This document shows positions 10,198 through 20,110 of a stretch of 64,000 nt of DNA, piece by piece. Every line of letters begins with the position of its first letter. The stretch's first letter is position 1. Source of the DNA: Mycobacterium sp. BK086. GTDB lineage: Bacteria > Actinomycetota > Actinomycetes > Mycobacteriales > Mycobacteriaceae. The translations under genes and the position numbers were made by a program. The notes under the pieces were generated by a model. That model was not told the origin of the DNA. It did not search any database and worked only from the letters and a program-made list of their open reading frames with translations. Where the stretch lies: NCBI GenBank assembly GCA_004362315.1, contig SNWL01000005.1:186001-250000 (forward strand). Reading direction: 5' to 3'.

Positions 10198-12125
10198 AGC
10201 TGCACGGGGTAGTGCGGCTCGCTGATCGTCGGCACGATGCTCTTCTCGACGAAGATCGCGTGCCACAGCATGAAGATCAGCACCGTCCACAGCCGTCGGC
10301 TGTGATCGCTGTCCCCGGCCCGGTGCGCGTCGAGCATGGCGCGCACCGCGGCGACGTCGACGAGATGACCGGCCTGCGAGCTGTCGATCATCCCGTAGGC
10401 CCAGTCCATCAGCTCGCCCGCGCGGAGCCAGTGCCGGATCGGCACCGGGAAGCCGAGCTTGGCCCGGTTCAGCACGTGTGCGGGCACGATCGGCTCCAGT
10501 GCGCGGCGCAGTGCGTACTTGGTGGTGGTGCGGGTGATCTTCTGGTCGTACGGCAGCTTGGAGGCCACCGCGAACACCTCGGGGTCCAGGAACGGCACCC
10601 GCAGCTCCAGTGAGTTCGCCATCGTCATCTTGTCGGCCTTGACCAGGATGTCGCCGCGCAGCCACGTGAACAGATCGATGTGCTGCATTCGCGCCACCGG
10701 ATCCCAGCCGGCCGACTCGGCGTAGATCGGGGCGGTGACGTCGGTATGGGTCCAGCCCGCATTGAATCCGGGCAGCACGGCGCGCAGCTGCTCGTCGGAG
10801 AAGCTGCGGGCATTGCCGTAGTAGCGCTCCTCGAGCGTCAGCGAGCCCCGGTGCAGCAGGCTCTTGCCGCGCATACCCTCCGGCAGCGGCTTCGACGCCC
10901 GGCCGAGCGATTTGCGGACCGGCCGGGGGAGATAGTCGAAAGGCTTGAGCGACAAGGGTTCCCGGTAGATCGTGTACCCGCCGAACAGCTCGTCGGCGCC
11001 CTCGCCGGAGAGCACCACCTTGACGTGCTTGCGGGCCTCGCGGGCGATGAAGAACAACGGCACCAGGGCCGGGTCGGCCACGGGTTCGTCGAGATACCAG
11101 ACGATTTCGGGCAGCGCGGCCACGAACTCCGCCTGGCTGACGACCTTGGCGATGTGCCGGGCGCCGATCGCCTCGGCCGATGCCACCGCGACGTCGACCT
11201 CGGAGAAGCCCTCCCGCTCGAACCCGGTGGTGAACGTGATCAGCCGCGGGTTGTGCCGGATCGCCAGGGCGGCGATCGCCGTCGAATCGATACCGCCGGA
11301 CAGGAACGCCCCCACCGTCACGTCGGCGCGCATGTGCTTGGCCACCGAGTCCTCCAGGACCGCGGTGATCTCGTCGTAGCGGGCTTGCTCGTCGCCGGCC
11401 TTGAACGCTGTGGCGCCGAATTTGGGTACGAAGTAGCGGCTGATGATCGGCTGCTCGCCGGGGCGGATCACCGCGTAGCAGCCCGACTCGAGCCTGCGGA
11501 TCCCGCGCTGCAGCGTCTCGGGCTCGGGCACGTACTGCAGCACCGTGTAGTGCTGCAACGCGCGGCCGTCGATCGCCAGGTTGATCCCGACCTCGACCGC
11601 CAGGCCCAGCAGGCATTTCTTCTCACTGCCGACGGCGGTGCCGCCCGGGCCGGTCGCCATGAACAGTGGCTTGATGCCGAATGGGTCGCGGGCGCAGAAC
11701 AATTCCTGCGTCGCGGTGTCCCAGAGCGCGAACGCGAACATGCCGCGCAGCCGGCTCAGCGCCGCGGTGCCCCAGTGGTGATAGGCGGCGACGATCGCCT
11801 CACCGTCGCCGTCGGTGGCGAACGCCGCGCCGAACTGCTCGGTGAGCTCGGCGCGCAATTCCAGGTAGTTGTAGATCTCGCCGTTGAACACCAGCACGTA
11901 GCGGTCGGGCTCATCGGGCGGTCCCCAGCGCAGCGGCTGATGCGAGTGCGCGATATCGATGATCGAAAGCCGGTTGAACCCGAGCACGACCCGGTCGTCC
12001 GACCACGTGCCCGGCTCGTCGGGACCCCGGTGCCGCATGAGATGCGACGCGCCCGCGACCGCCTCGACTAGGGGCGGAGTAACGGTGCTTGCGGGGTCGG
12101 TAACCAGGGCAAGCAGTCCGCACAC
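10194..12125 (-). CDS. asnB: Glutamine-hydrolysing asparagine synthetase
   Basis: A 643-residue enzyme making asparagine from aspartate, ATP and glutamine. After the initiator the N-terminal Cys2 (MCGLLALV) is the glutaminase nucleophile; the HRGPDEPG and FNGEIYNYLELR motifs complete the GATase II domain (about residues 1-215). The synthetase domain has the PP-loop FLSGGIDSTAIAALA near residue 257 and VVLSGEGADELFGGY. GTG 12125 is fixed because the nucleophile must be residue 2. A CATACT box ends 7 bases upstream, consistent with a leaderless transcript. M. tuberculosis AsnB (Rv2201) has a role in resistance to cell-wall-active drugs and in lipid II or DAP amidation discussions, but biosynthetic asparagine synthesis is the safe call. 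Confidence 0.93.
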   Translation of the reverse strand: MCGLLALVTDPASTVTPPLVEAVAGASHLMRHRGPDEPGTWSDDRVVLGFNRLSIIDIAHSHQPLRWGPPDEPDRYVLVFNGEIYNYLELRAELTEQFGAAFATDGDGEAIVAAYHHWGTAALSRLRGMFAFALWDTATQELFCARDPFGIKPLFMATGPGGTAVGSEKKCLLGLAVEVGINLAIDGRALQHYTVLQYVPEPETLQRGIRRLESGCYAVIRPGEQPIISRYFVPKFGATAFKAGDEQARYDEITAVLEDSVAKHMRADVTVGAFLSGGIDSTAIAALAIRHNPRLITFTTGFEREGFSEVDVAVASAEAIGARHIAKVVSQAEFVAALPEIVWYLDEPVADPALVPLFFIAREARKHVKVVLSGEGADELFGGYTIYREPLSLKPFDYLPRPVRKSLGRASKPLPEGMRGKSLLHRGSLTLEERYYGNARSFSDEQLRAVLPGFNAGWTHTDVTAPIYAESAGWDPVARMQHIDLFTWLRGDILVKADKMTMANSLELRVPFLDPEVFAVASKLPYDQKITRTTTKYALRRALEPIVPAHVLNRAKLGFPVPIRHWLRAGELMDWAYGMIDSSQAGHLVDVAAVRAMLDAHRAGDSDHSRRLWTVLIFMLWHAIFVEKSIVPTISEPHYPVQL

Positions 12126-12180
12126 CGGGCCTAGTATGCCGCAACTGCCCGATGTGTCGGGCTGGGTGTTCGAGCGTGGT

Positions 12181-12193
12181 CTACGCTGCGTAG
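12181..12193. promoter_or_regulatory. Perfect palindrome overlapping a candidate ctaC -10 box
   Basis: The 150-base divergent space between asnB and ctaC holds CTACGC-T-GCGTAG, a perfect 6-base dyad. Its right edge overlaps TAGTAT (12191-12196), a good TANNNT -10 candidate for rightward transcription of ctaC, giving a leader of roughly 73 bases with an AGGAGG ribosome-binding site. No clear TTGACA-type -35 is visible. The palindrome is placed like an operator, but no cognate regulator is known to me. Confidence 0.4.
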
Positions 12194-12275
12194 TATTCGA
12201 TTCGCGGAAAGTTCCCGCGACGAGAAAAATGCGGTGTGGGTGGGCCAGAACAGTCCCGATGCAGGAGGCGCCAAC

Positions 12276-13319
12276 GTGAAGACCCGCGGTTCCCGATTCC
12301 GGGTACTGGCGCTAGCTGTCACCTTCGGTGCGCTGGCGCTCGCGCTCAGCGGGTGCAGCTACCAGGAAGTGTTCGGCCTTGGCTGGCCCAAGGGCATCAC
12401 CCCGGAGGCGCAGACCAACCGCGACCTGTGGGTCTGGTCGGTCATCGCCGCGCTCGTCGTCGGTGTGATCGTGTGGGCGCTGACCTTCTGGGCGATGGCC
12501 TTCCACCGCAAGAAGAAGGGCGCCCCGGTCGACGAGGAGCTGCCCCGCCAGTTCGGCTACAACATGCCGCTGGAGCTGGTGCTCACGATCGTTCCGTTCC
12601 TGATCATCTCCGTGCTCTTCTACTTCACGGTCGTCGTGCAGGAGAAGATGATGCACCGGGATCCCAATCCCGAGGTCGTCATCGACGTCACGGCGTTCCA
12701 GTGGAACTGGAAGTTCGGCTACCAGAAGGTCGACTTCAAGGACGGCACGTTCAACTACGACGGTGCTGACGCCGCGCGCAAGGAGGCGATGGTCTCCAAG
12801 CCCGAGGGTGTCGACGCCCACGGCGAGGAGAAGGTCGGCGCGGTGCGCGGCCTGAACTCGCAGGACCGCACCTACCTGAACTTCGACAAGGTCGAGACGC
12901 TGGGCACCAGCAACGAGATCCCGGTCCTGGTGGTGCCGGCAGGCAAGCGCATCGAGTTCCAGATCGCCTCGGCCGACGTCATCCACTCGTTCTGGGTGCC
13001 GGAGTTCCTGTTCAAGCGTGACGTCTTCCCGAACCCGGAAGCCAACCACACCGAGAACAAGTTCCAGGTCGCCGAGATCACCGAGACCGGCGCGTTCGTC
13101 GGGCGCTGCGCCGAAATGTGCGGCACCTACCACTCGATGATGAACTTCGAGGTCCGGGTGGTCTCGGCCAACGACTTCAAGGCCTACCTGCAGGCGCGTA
13201 TCGCCGGTAAGACCAACGCCGAGGCGCTGCAGGCGATCAACCAGTCACCGGTGGCCACCACCACCCACCCGTTCGACACCCGTCGGGGCGAGCAAGTGAT
13301 CCCGCAGGCGAGCAAGTAG
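12276..13319 (+). CDS. ctaC: Cytochrome c oxidase subunit II (aa3-type)
   Basis: A 347-residue lipoprotein precursor. GTG 12276 follows a perfect AGGAGG (12263-12268) at 7 bases. The signal peptide ends in the lipobox LALSGC. Two membrane helices follow (about 45-68 and 95-120, [20 protein letters not shown]). The periplasmic cupredoxin domain carries the CuA site: the His in [11 protein letters not shown] and the [12 protein letters not shown] cluster with two Cys, Glu, His and Met ligands. It receives electrons from the QcrC dihaem cytochrome in the bcc-aa3 supercomplex. It is followed 11 bases later by ctaF. Confidence 0.96.
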   Translation: MKTRGSRFRVLALAVTFGALALALSGCSYQEVFGLGWPKGITPEAQTNRDLWVWSVIAALVVGVIVWALTFWAMAFHRKKKGAPVDEELPRQFGYNMPLELVLTIVPFLIISVLFYFTVVVQEKMMHRDPNPEVVIDVTAFQWNWKFGYQKVDFKDGTFNYDGADAARKEAMVSKPEGVDAHGEEKVGAVRGLNSQDRTYLNFDKVETLGTSNEIPVLVVPAGKRIEFQIASADVIHSFWVPEFLFKRDVFPNPEANHTENKFQVAEITETGAFVGRCAEMCGTYHSMMNFEVRVVSANDFKAYLQARIAGKTNAEALQAINQSPVATTTHPFDTRRGEQVIPQASK

Positions 13320-13330
13320 GGGACTAGCAG

Positions 13331-13750
13331 ATGCATATTGAAGCTCGGCTCTTCGAAATCCTGACCGCCTTTTTCGTCCTCGCCGCGGTCGTCTACGGCG
13401 TGCTGACCGCCCTGTTCCAGTACGGCGGCGTCGAGTGGGCGGGTACCACCGCGCTGGTGCTCACCGCCGGCCTGTCGTTCCTCACCGGCACCTTCTTCCG
13501 GTTCGTGGCCCGCCGCCTCGACACCCGCCCTGAGGACTACGAGGACGCTGAAATCAGTGACGGCGCAGGGGAGTTGGGCTTCTATGCGCCGCACAGCTGG
13601 TGGCCCATCCTGATCGCCTTGTCCTTCTCTACCGCTGCCGTCGGCGCCGCCCTGTGGCTGCCCTGGTTGATTGCCGCCGGTGTGGTCTTTGTGATCGCGG
13701 CGGTGTGCGGCCTGGTGTTCGAGTACTACATCGGTCCTGAGAAGCACTGA
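13331..13750 (+). CDS. ctaF: Cytochrome c oxidase subunit IV (actinobacterial type)
   Basis: A 139-residue membrane protein with four hydrophobic segments (for example [20 protein letters not shown] and [19 protein letters not shown]) and the central segment [19 protein letters not shown], which marks actinobacterial subunit IV (Rv2199c family). It has no catalytic residues and stabilises the aa3 oxidase. It lies 11 bases downstream of ctaC and is cotranscribed with it. The stop at 13748-13750 is followed by a 175-base spacer with three successive dyads. Confidence 0.93.
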   Translation: MHIEARLFEILTAFFVLAAVVYGVLTALFQYGGVEWAGTTALVLTAGLSFLTGTFFRFVARRLDTRPEDYEDAEISDGAGELGFYAPHSWWPILIALSFSTAAVGAALWLPWLIAAGVVFVIAAVCGLVFEYYIGPEKH

Positions 13751-13799
13751 TCCCAGACGCGAAGGTCACAATCGCGACATCACTTGCCTCCAACGGTGT

Positions 13800-13874
13800 G
13801 CTGCGACGCAGCCGGGGCTCCCGGTTGGGTAGGGTCTTGCCAGGGCAACGGGAGCCGTCGGCACGCTGCGTGCC
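13800..13874. other. Three consecutive dyads upstream of mmpS3
   Basis: The ctaF-mmpS3 spacer contains three dyads in a row. The first is GCTGCG-A-CGCAGC at 13800-13812. The second has arms GGCTCCCGGTTG (13816-13827) and CAACGGGAGCC (13846-13856), pairing with one bulged G. The third is GGCACG-CTG-CGTGCC at 13860-13874. The last two can form stable RNA hairpins and may end the ctaCF transcript. The first, with a 1-base spacer, looks more like a protein-binding site. No U-tract follows. The rest of the spacer shows an AGAGGA-type ribosome-binding site before mmpS3. Confidence 0.55.
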
Positions 13875-13925
13875 AGTCCTAGGCCCGCGTGCCGCGGTGA
13901 TGTAGTCGAAAGAGGACAGGCGAGC

Positions 13926-14747
13926 ATGAGCGGGCCGAATCCGCCGGATGAGGAGTCGGGCGACCGGGGTGAGACACCCACCGGTACGGGCTTTCAGGCC
14001 TATTCCGCGCCGGAATCCGAGCAGTACACGGCCGGCCCCTTCGTCGCGCCCGATCCCGCGCTGTACGACTACGACAGCTATGAGGCGGGTACCGAATACA
14101 TCGACGAGGCGCAGCCGCCGAGGTGGCCGTGGGTCGTCGGGGTCACCGCCATCGTGGCGGCCATCGCGCTCGTGGTTTCGGTCTCGCTGCTGGTGACCAG
14201 CACCGACACCGATCAGCTGGCGATTCCGGCCACTACGACGACGGTCAAACCCCCGCCAGTGCAGGACGAGATCACCACCACTGTTCCACCGCCACCGCCA
14301 CCGCCGCCGACGACCGAAGAGCCACCACCGCCGCCCCCGGAGACGGTGACGGTGACTACGGAACCGCCGCCACCGCCGCCACCACCCCCGCCAGCAACGA
14401 CGGAGGCACCACCACCTGTGACCACGACGACGGCCCCGCCGCCCCCGACGACCACCACGACCACGCCGCCGGCCGGCCCGCGCCAGGTGACCTATTCGGT
14501 CACCGGTACCAAGGCGCCCGGTGACATCATCTCGGTGACCTACGTGGACGCCTCCGGCCGCCAGCGCACCCAGCGCAATGTGTACATCCCGTGGTCATTG
14601 ACAGTCACACCGATCTCGCAGTCCGATGTCGGCTCGGTGCAGGCGTCCAGCCTGTTCCTGGTCAGCAGGCTGAACTGCTCGATCACGACCAGCGACGGAG
14701 TCGTGTTGTCGTCCAATCAGAACAACGCCGCGCAGACGAGCTGCTGA
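13926..14747 (+). CDS. mmpS3: MmpS family membrane protein with a long proline-rich linker
   Basis: A 273-residue protein. The N-terminal about 58 residues are acidic and cytoplasmic. One membrane helix follows (about 62-85, [18 protein letters not shown]). A linker of about 90 residues is made almost only of Pro and Thr with some Glu and Val. The C-terminal MmpS domain follows ([20 protein letters not shown]) with a Cys pair near the end (SRLNCSI and AAQTSC). Locus and architecture match MmpS3 (Rv2198c), which unlike other MmpS proteins has no MmpL partner beside it. The linker is encoded by CCG/CCA/ACG repeats at about 14280-14480. Its TGA shares a base with the next ATG. Confidence 0.92.
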   Translation: MSGPNPPDEESGDRGETPTGTGFQAYSAPESEQYTAGPFVAPDPALYDYDSYEAGTEYIDEAQPPRWPWVVGVTAIVAAIALVVSVSLLVTSTDTDQLAIPATTTTVKPPPVQDEITTTVPPPPPPPPTTEEPPPPPPETVTVTTEPPPPPPPPPPATTEAPPPVTTTTAPPPPTTTTTTPPAGPRQVTYSVTGTKAPGDIISVTYVDASGRQRTQRNVYIPWSLTVTPISQSDVGSVQASSLFLVSRLNCSITTSDGVVLSSNQNNAAQTSC

Positions 14748-15439
14748 TGGCTGCCGACGAAGAGGACCGCCGTTCACCGGAGACCGTGGATCGCCTGCTG
14801 GTCGGGGTGTGCGGCGCGATCTGGCTGGTGCTGCTGGCCGTGACCGTGATCGCGATCGTCGCGCTGGTCGACATGAGCCGCGGCCACACCGCGGGTAACG
14901 ACGCCTCGCGAACCCCGTGGCTGCTGTACAGCATCATCGTGGTGTCGGCGCTGATCATCGTCGGCGCGATCCCGCTGCTGATCCGGGCCCGTCGCACCGC
15001 GCTGGCCGATGCGCGGCTGAGTCCGCCGGATCCGGCCAAGGCGCCCGCCGCGCAACGGTCCACGACACCGCCAGTGGCCCCTGTGCGCGGCACAGAGGCT
15101 CCTACCGAGAAGCTGAAGGTGTTCGGCTCGACGGTGGACCCGTACGAGCGCTATCAGCCCGACTTCGCCCAGTCGTCGGCTTCCCGGCGGGCCGATCCGC
15201 TGATCCCGGCCACCGAGCTGGACCGGTTGTGGCTGCGCTGCACGGTCATGCTCGCGGGTGCCATCGGCCTGGCGCTGGTCGGCGTCTCGACCGCGACGTA
15301 TCTGCTGGCGGTGGACAACGACACCGCAGCGTGGGTGGGGCTGGGCCTGGCCGCGGTCATCACCATCGCCATGCCCGCCGTCCCGGTCACCTATCTGCGC
15401 CAGCTGCACGGCGCGGTGGAGGAGGCTGTGCCGGTTTAG
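14747..15439 (+). CDS. Four-helix membrane protein (Rv2197c-like)
   Basis: A 230-residue protein with two N-terminal membrane helices (LLVGVCGAIWLVLLAVTVIA and LLYSIIVVSALIIVGAIPLL). A cytoplasmic Pro-rich and charged middle carries the segment FGSTVDPYERYQPDFAQ. Two C-terminal helices follow (LAGAIGLALVGVSTATYLLA and VGLGLAAVITIAMPAVPVTY). Its ATG overlaps the mmpS3 stop (TGATG), so the two are co-translated. Position matches Rv2197c. No enzymatic motif is seen, and the function is unknown. It ends the rightward ctaC-led group. Confidence 0.82.
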   Translation: MAADEEDRRSPETVDRLLVGVCGAIWLVLLAVTVIAIVALVDMSRGHTAGNDASRTPWLLYSIIVVSALIIVGAIPLLIRARRTALADARLSPPDPAKAPAAQRSTTPPVAPVRGTEAPTEKLKVFGSTVDPYERYQPDFAQSSASRRADPLIPATELDRLWLRCTVMLAGAIGLALVGVSTATYLLAVDNDTAAWVGLGLAAVITIAMPAVPVTYLRQLHGAVEEAVPV

Positions 15440-15456
15440 CTCTGGCGAGAGTCTCC

Positions 15457-15653
15457 TTGAGACCGCGCTGAGGGTGAAGATCTGGCTCAGATCGCGATCT
15501 GTGTGCGGTCTCAATGCGCCGGGTGCGGTCTCGGGCGCGCTTCGCTCATCGAGTGAGCGCTGAGGTCTGCGAATCCAGCGCAGATTGGGACCTGAGCGCT
15601 CATTCGACGAGTGCGTGCTGTGTGCGGTCTCAATGCGGTTGGGGCGCTCACTC
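15457..15653. repeat. Cluster of nested inverted and direct repeats in the qcrB spacer
   Basis: The 263-base space between the two convergent respiratory gene groups is built from recurring words. TTGAGACCGC (15457-15466) is the exact inverse of GCGGTCTCAA (15505-15514). The 20-base sequence CTGTGTGCGGTCTCAATGCG occurs at 15499-15518 and again at 15618-15637. A 23-base arm at 15545-15567 pairs with 15589-15611 with three mismatches, around an inner TCTGCG/CGCAGA. GAGTGAGCGC (15551-15560) is the inverse of GCGCTCACTC (15644-15653). No open frame or terminal inverted repeats of an IS element are present. Confidence 0.75.
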
Positions 15654-15696
15654 AACGAAAGAACCCCGGACCCTGTGGGCCCGGGGTTCTTTCGTT
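15654..15696. terminator. Bidirectional terminator between the Rv2197c-like gene and qcrB
   Basis: Perfect 16-base arms AACGAAAGAACCCCGG (15654-15669) and CCGGGGTTCTTTCGTT (15681-15696) surround an 11-base loop. Each strand ends in a T-containing run (TTCTTTCGTT), so it can stop transcripts from both sides. It lies 6 bases from the qcrB stop codon. This is the strongest hairpin in the window. Confidence 0.92.
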
Positions 15697-15702
15697 GTGT
15701 GC

Positions 15703-17385
15703 CTAGTGCTGGCCGTTGCCGCTTCCGTTGCCATTGCCGTTGTGCTCGCCGTCCTGCCATTCGCGCAGTGCGGTGAGCGCCCGGTGCTCGGAGGCGTGTG
15801 CGGCCTCGTTGAGCGCGGCATCCTCGGACGCCGGGTCCGCGGTCAGGAAGCTGCCGTGGCCGGTCTTGCCGCCCGAGCCCAGCTTGTTCATCCGCTTGGG
15901 CAATGCCGCGCCGGCGTACTCCAGCGGAATCGGGTGGCCGTGCTCGTCGACCGGACCCAGCGGCTGATGGATCTCGATGTAGGCACCGTGCGGCAGCCGC
16001 TTGATGATGCCGGTCTCGATGCCGTGCTCGAGCACGTCACGGTCGCTGCGCTGCAGGCCGACCGCCCACCGGTAGGCGATGAAGAAGATCAGCGGCGGCA
16101 GCACCAGCGAGCCGATACGGCCGATCCACGTCGTCGCGTTCAGCGAGATGTGGAACTTCAGCGCGATGACATCGTTCATGGCCGCCAGCGTCCAGACCAT
16201 GTACAGCGAGATCGCCATCGCGCCGATCGCGGTGCGCGTCGGAGCGTCACGCGGGCGCTGCAACAGGTTGTGGTGCGCGTTGTCCCCGGTGAACTTCTTC
16301 TCCAGGAACGGATACATCGTCAGCAGGCCGAACACGATGCCCATGGACATCGCGACCCAGAACGCCGCCGGGATCGTGTGGTGCCAGAAGTACAGCTCCC
16401 ACGGCGGGAAGATACGGGCCAGACCTTCCGTCCACATCATGTAGAAGTCGGGCTGGCTACCGGCCGACACCTGCGAGGGCTTGTAGGGGCCGAGCTGCCA
16501 GATCGGGTTGATCTGCAGCAGACCGCCCATCAGGCCCAGGATGCCGGTGGTCATCGCGAAGAACGCGCCGGACTTCACCGCGAACACCGGCATGACGCGC
16601 ACGCCGACGACGTTCTTCTCGGTGCGCCCGGGGCCGGGGAACTGGGTGTGCTTCTGGAACCAGACCAGCGCCATGTGGGCACCGATGAGCGCCAGGATGA
16701 TTCCCGGGATCAGCAGGATATGCAGGGCATACATCCGGGGGAGCATGGTGCCCACCGCGCTGCACTGGTAGCCGACGCCACCGCAGGGGAAGTCGCCGCC
16801 GAAAAGCGCCCAGTGCAACCAGGTTCCGACGATCGGCACGCTCATCGTGATCGACGACAGCGCGGCGCGCAGACCGATACCGGACAGCAGATCGTCGGGC
16901 AGGGAGTAACCGAAGTAGCCCTCGAACATCGCCAGGATCAGCAGCAACGAACCGATCACCCAGTTGGCCTCACGGGGCCGGCGGAAGGCGCCGGTGAAGA
17001 AGATGCGGGCGAGGTGCACCATGATCGCCGCGGCGAACAGCAGCGCGGCCCAGTGGTGGACCTGGCGCACGAACAGGCCGCCGCGGACCTCGAAGCTGAT
17101 ATCGAGGGCCGACGCGAACGCCTTGGACATCTCGACGCCCCGAAGGGGTTGGTAGACACCCTGATACGTGACGTCGGCCATCGACGGGTCGAAGAACAGC
17201 GAGAGGTACACGCCGGTGAGCAGCAGCACGATGAAGCTGTACAAGGCGATCTCACCCAGCAGGAACGACCAGTGCGTGGGGAAGACCTTGTTCAGGATGC
17301 CGCGTCGTACCGCCGCCGAGGGGTGGTAGCGAGAATCGATCGCATCACCCTGCGCGGCCAATGCATCAGCGAGTTTTGGGCTCAT
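15703..17385 (-). CDS. qcrB: Cytochrome bc1 complex, cytochrome b subunit
   Basis: A 560-residue membrane subunit with the two b haems and the quinol oxidation site of the actinobacterial bcc complex. Seen are the N-terminal cytochrome b core ([40 protein letters not shown] with haem His residues, and [11 protein letters not shown]) and, in the second half, the PPW-type Qo motif ([11 protein letters not shown]). A C-terminal extension ends in a Gly/Asn/His repeat ([11 protein letters not shown]). The ATG at 17385 overlaps the qcrA stop by 4 bases. QcrB is the target of imidazopyridine inhibitors such as telacebec in M. tuberculosis. Confidence 0.96.
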   Translation of the reverse strand: MSPKLADALAAQGDAIDSRYHPSAAVRRGILNKVFPTHWSFLLGEIALYSFIVLLLTGVYLSLFFDPSMADVTYQGVYQPLRGVEMSKAFASALDISFEVRGGLFVRQVHHWAALLFAAAIMVHLARIFFTGAFRRPREANWVIGSLLLILAMFEGYFGYSLPDDLLSGIGLRAALSSITMSVPIVGTWLHWALFGGDFPCGGVGYQCSAVGTMLPRMYALHILLIPGIILALIGAHMALVWFQKHTQFPGPGRTEKNVVGVRVMPVFAVKSGAFFAMTTGILGLMGGLLQINPIWQLGPYKPSQVSAGSQPDFYMMWTEGLARIFPPWELYFWHHTIPAAFWVAMSMGIVFGLLTMYPFLEKKFTGDNAHHNLLQRPRDAPTRTAIGAMAISLYMVWTLAAMNDVIALKFHISLNATTWIGRIGSLVLPPLIFFIAYRWAVGLQRSDRDVLEHGIETGIIKRLPHGAYIEIHQPLGPVDEHGHPIPLEYAGAALPKRMNKLGSGGKTGHGSFLTADPASEDAALNEAAHASEHRALTALREWQDGEHNGNGNGSGNGQH

Positions 17386-18536
17386 GATGTGCGCTCCCAG
17401 AATGCGGGTCCGACGGGTTCGGCGAAGTCACCGTTGGCGACCAGATACCCGTCGGAGTTGATGGTGATCGGCAGCTGCGCCAACGCGCGCGCAGCCGGGC
17501 CGAAGATCGGCCGTGCGAAATGCAGTGCGTCGAACTGCGATTGGTGGCACGGGCACAGGATGCGGTAGGTCTGCTGTTCGTACAGCGAGGCCGGGCAGCC
17601 CAGGTGCGAGCAGACCTTCGTGTAGGCGAACAGGTCGCCGAAGTTGAAGCTCTCCTGGCCTGCGCGCTTGACCACCTTGCCCATGTCGACCGGCTTGATG
17701 CGGATCAGCATCACCGGATTACGCACGCCCATCGCGATTTCGCTCAATCGCTCGTGGCTCTCGACGGTGGTGCCGTCGCCGTCGCTCTCACGCCACGGGA
17801 ACACCGTCTCCATGCCGCCGGCGTCGATGTCCTCGGGCCGCAGCTTGACGAACGGTGACTGGCCGGGAAGGCCGGTCGCCCGGGCCAGGAAGATGGTCTC
17901 GCCGGCGAACCGCGGGGTCCAGCCCGACGTCCACAGGACTGCCTTCTTGCCTTCGGCGGTGGGAACCACCGGCTTCCACGGGTTCTTGATCAGGCCGCCG
18001 ATGAAGGCCACCAGCGTGCCCGCGCCGAACGCGCCGAGCCCGATCCCCAGCGACAGCCCAACGAGCTTGCGCCGCTTGATCGTCGAGCCTTCGAGCGCAT
18101 CGGTGAGGTTGGCCACCACGGTCTTGCGCTCGATCTCCGGGGAGCGCCCGTCGTGGCGGTCCTGAACGGTGATCTCTTCGGGGATGAACTTTTTCTGGTA
18201 GAGCACCGCGCCGATGCCGATCGCCAGGATCGACATGCCGAAGGTCAGCCCGTAGAGCGGGGTGGCGAACTCCGACAGCGAGGTCTCGTTGCTGCCGTCC
18301 CACTGCCACGGCCAGAAGATGAACACCACCAGCAGCGCCAGGCCGAACAGGCCGCCCACGAGCAGCCAGGTTGCGACCAGACGTTCGGCGCGCTTCTCCG
18401 CCTTGGTGCCCTCGACCGGCCAGCGATCCTCCTTGAGGATGATGTCGACGCCGTCGAGCTTGCCGCCGAGCTCCAGGAGCTCCTCGCGTGACATCGCTGC
18501 GAGCTGTTCGTCGCTCGGCCGATTCACGTCACTCAT
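17382..18536 (-). CDS. qcrA: Cytochrome bc1 complex, Rieske iron-sulfur subunit
   Basis: A 384-residue actinobacterial Rieske protein. Three membrane helices lie in the N-terminal half ([40 protein letters not shown] and [20 protein letters not shown]). The C-terminal domain carries the [2Fe-2S] ligands in [11 protein letters not shown] and CPCHQSQFD. It moves electrons from the quinol site on QcrB to cytochrome c in QcrC. I use ATG 18536, which overlaps the qcrC stop by 4 bases (ATGA); the 13 extra residues upstream lie wholly inside qcrC and look non-native. Confidence 0.95.
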   Translation of the reverse strand: MSDVNRPSDEQLAAMSREELLELGGKLDGVDIILKEDRWPVEGTKAEKRAERLVATWLLVGGLFGLALLVVFIFWPWQWDGSNETSLSEFATPLYGLTFGMSILAIGIGAVLYQKKFIPEEITVQDRHDGRSPEIERKTVVANLTDALEGSTIKRRKLVGLSLGIGLGAFGAGTLVAFIGGLIKNPWKPVVPTAEGKKAVLWTSGWTPRFAGETIFLARATGLPGQSPFVKLRPEDIDAGGMETVFPWRESDGDGTTVESHERLSEIAMGVRNPVMLIRIKPVDMGKVVKRAGQESFNFGDLFAYTKVCSHLGCPASLYEQQTYRILCPCHQSQFDALHFARPIFGPAARALAQLPITINSDGYLVANGDFAEPVGPAFWERTS

Positions 18537-19375
18537 GATGATCTTGCTCCGATCCACAGCGCCGCCGCGATGCACGCGACCATCCCGATAATCCAGATAG
18601 CCATACCTTCGGACGACGGTCCGAAGCCGCCGAGGCCGTAGCCGCCGGGATCCGGCGCGCGGGTGGCCATGCGCACGTAGGCGACGATGTCCCGCTTCTC
18701 CTCGGGCGAGAGCTGGCGGTCGCCGAACTTGGGCATGTTCTGCGGGCCGGTCAGCATCGCGGTGTAGATCTGCGCGGGGGTGGCCGGCTCGAGGTCGGGC
18801 GCGTACTTACCCGACGACAGCGCGCCGCCCTTGCCGGTGAAGTTGTGGCACGAGGCGCAGTTCAGCCGGAACAGGTCGCCGCCGCGGGCGACGTCGTTGC
18901 CGAGCAGCGAGTGATCGGCGACCTGGCCGTTGGCATCGCGCGGAACCAGCGGACCGCCGCCGTTGGCCTGGACGTAGGCGCCGAGCGCGTCGATCTGGGA
19001 CTCGTCGAAGATCGGGTCCTTACGCGGGGCCTGGGCTTCGCCGCGCATTGCCGGCATCCGGCCGGTGGAGACCTGGAAGTACACCGCGGCCTCACCGACA
19101 CCGATCAGGCTGGGGCCGCGGCCCTGCACGCCTTGGAGATTGGCGCCGTGGCAGCTGACACACGAGGTGTCGAACAGCTGCTTGCCGGTGCGCAGCAGGG
19201 CCGACTGCGATTCGTCGGCCACCGCGACCTGCGGTGTGGGCGTCAGCGTGGCGGCCAGACCGCCGGCGAAGCCGAGGCCGACCAGCAGCAGCACCGCTCC
19301 GGTCAGGCGGCGACGAAGCCGACGACGCGACTTGTCGCTCATCGGTTCCTTCACCCGCGCCGATCTCTTGAGCAT
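18533..19375 (-). CDS. qcrC: Cytochrome bc1 complex, dihaem cytochrome c subunit
   Basis: A 280-residue protein, the same length as M. tuberculosis QcrC (from memory). A basic N-terminus and a membrane anchor or uncleaved signal ([19 protein letters not shown]) lead into two cytochrome c domains with haem sites CVSCH and CASCH. A C-terminal membrane helix follows ([20 protein letters not shown]). It links the bc1 core directly to CtaC, replacing a soluble cytochrome c. ATG 19375 follows GAAGGGG, which overlaps the ctaE stop region, so translation is coupled to ctaE, 11 bases upstream. Confidence 0.95.
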   Translation of the reverse strand: MLKRSARVKEPMSDKSRRRLRRRLTGAVLLLVGLGFAGGLAATLTPTPQVAVADESQSALLRTGKQLFDTSCVSCHGANLQGVQGRGPSLIGVGEAAVYFQVSTGRMPAMRGEAQAPRKDPIFDESQIDALGAYVQANGGGPLVPRDANGQVADHSLLGNDVARGGDLFRLNCASCHNFTGKGGALSSGKYAPDLEPATPAQIYTAMLTGPQNMPKFGDRQLSPEEKRDIVAYVRMATRAPDPGGYGLGGFGPSSEGMAIWIIGMVACIAAALWIGARSS

Positions 19376-19386
19376 CGAACCCCTTC

Positions 19387-20052
<666 letters not shown>

Positions 20053-20110
20053 TCATAACTGTCGGAAAACCGGGGTGTGGAGTTCCCGTGCGGCATGGGA
20101 ATATCGGCGC

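Noticed and set aside
14280..14480. Dense CCG/CCA/ACG repeats resembling a tandem repeat array.
   Set aside because: They code the Pro/Thr linker of MmpS3 in frame without a constant repeat unit; this is low-complexity coding sequence, not a CRISPR or satellite.
15457..15653. Insertion sequence remnant.
   Set aside because: No transposase fragment and no flanking target duplication are visible, so I record only a repeat cluster.
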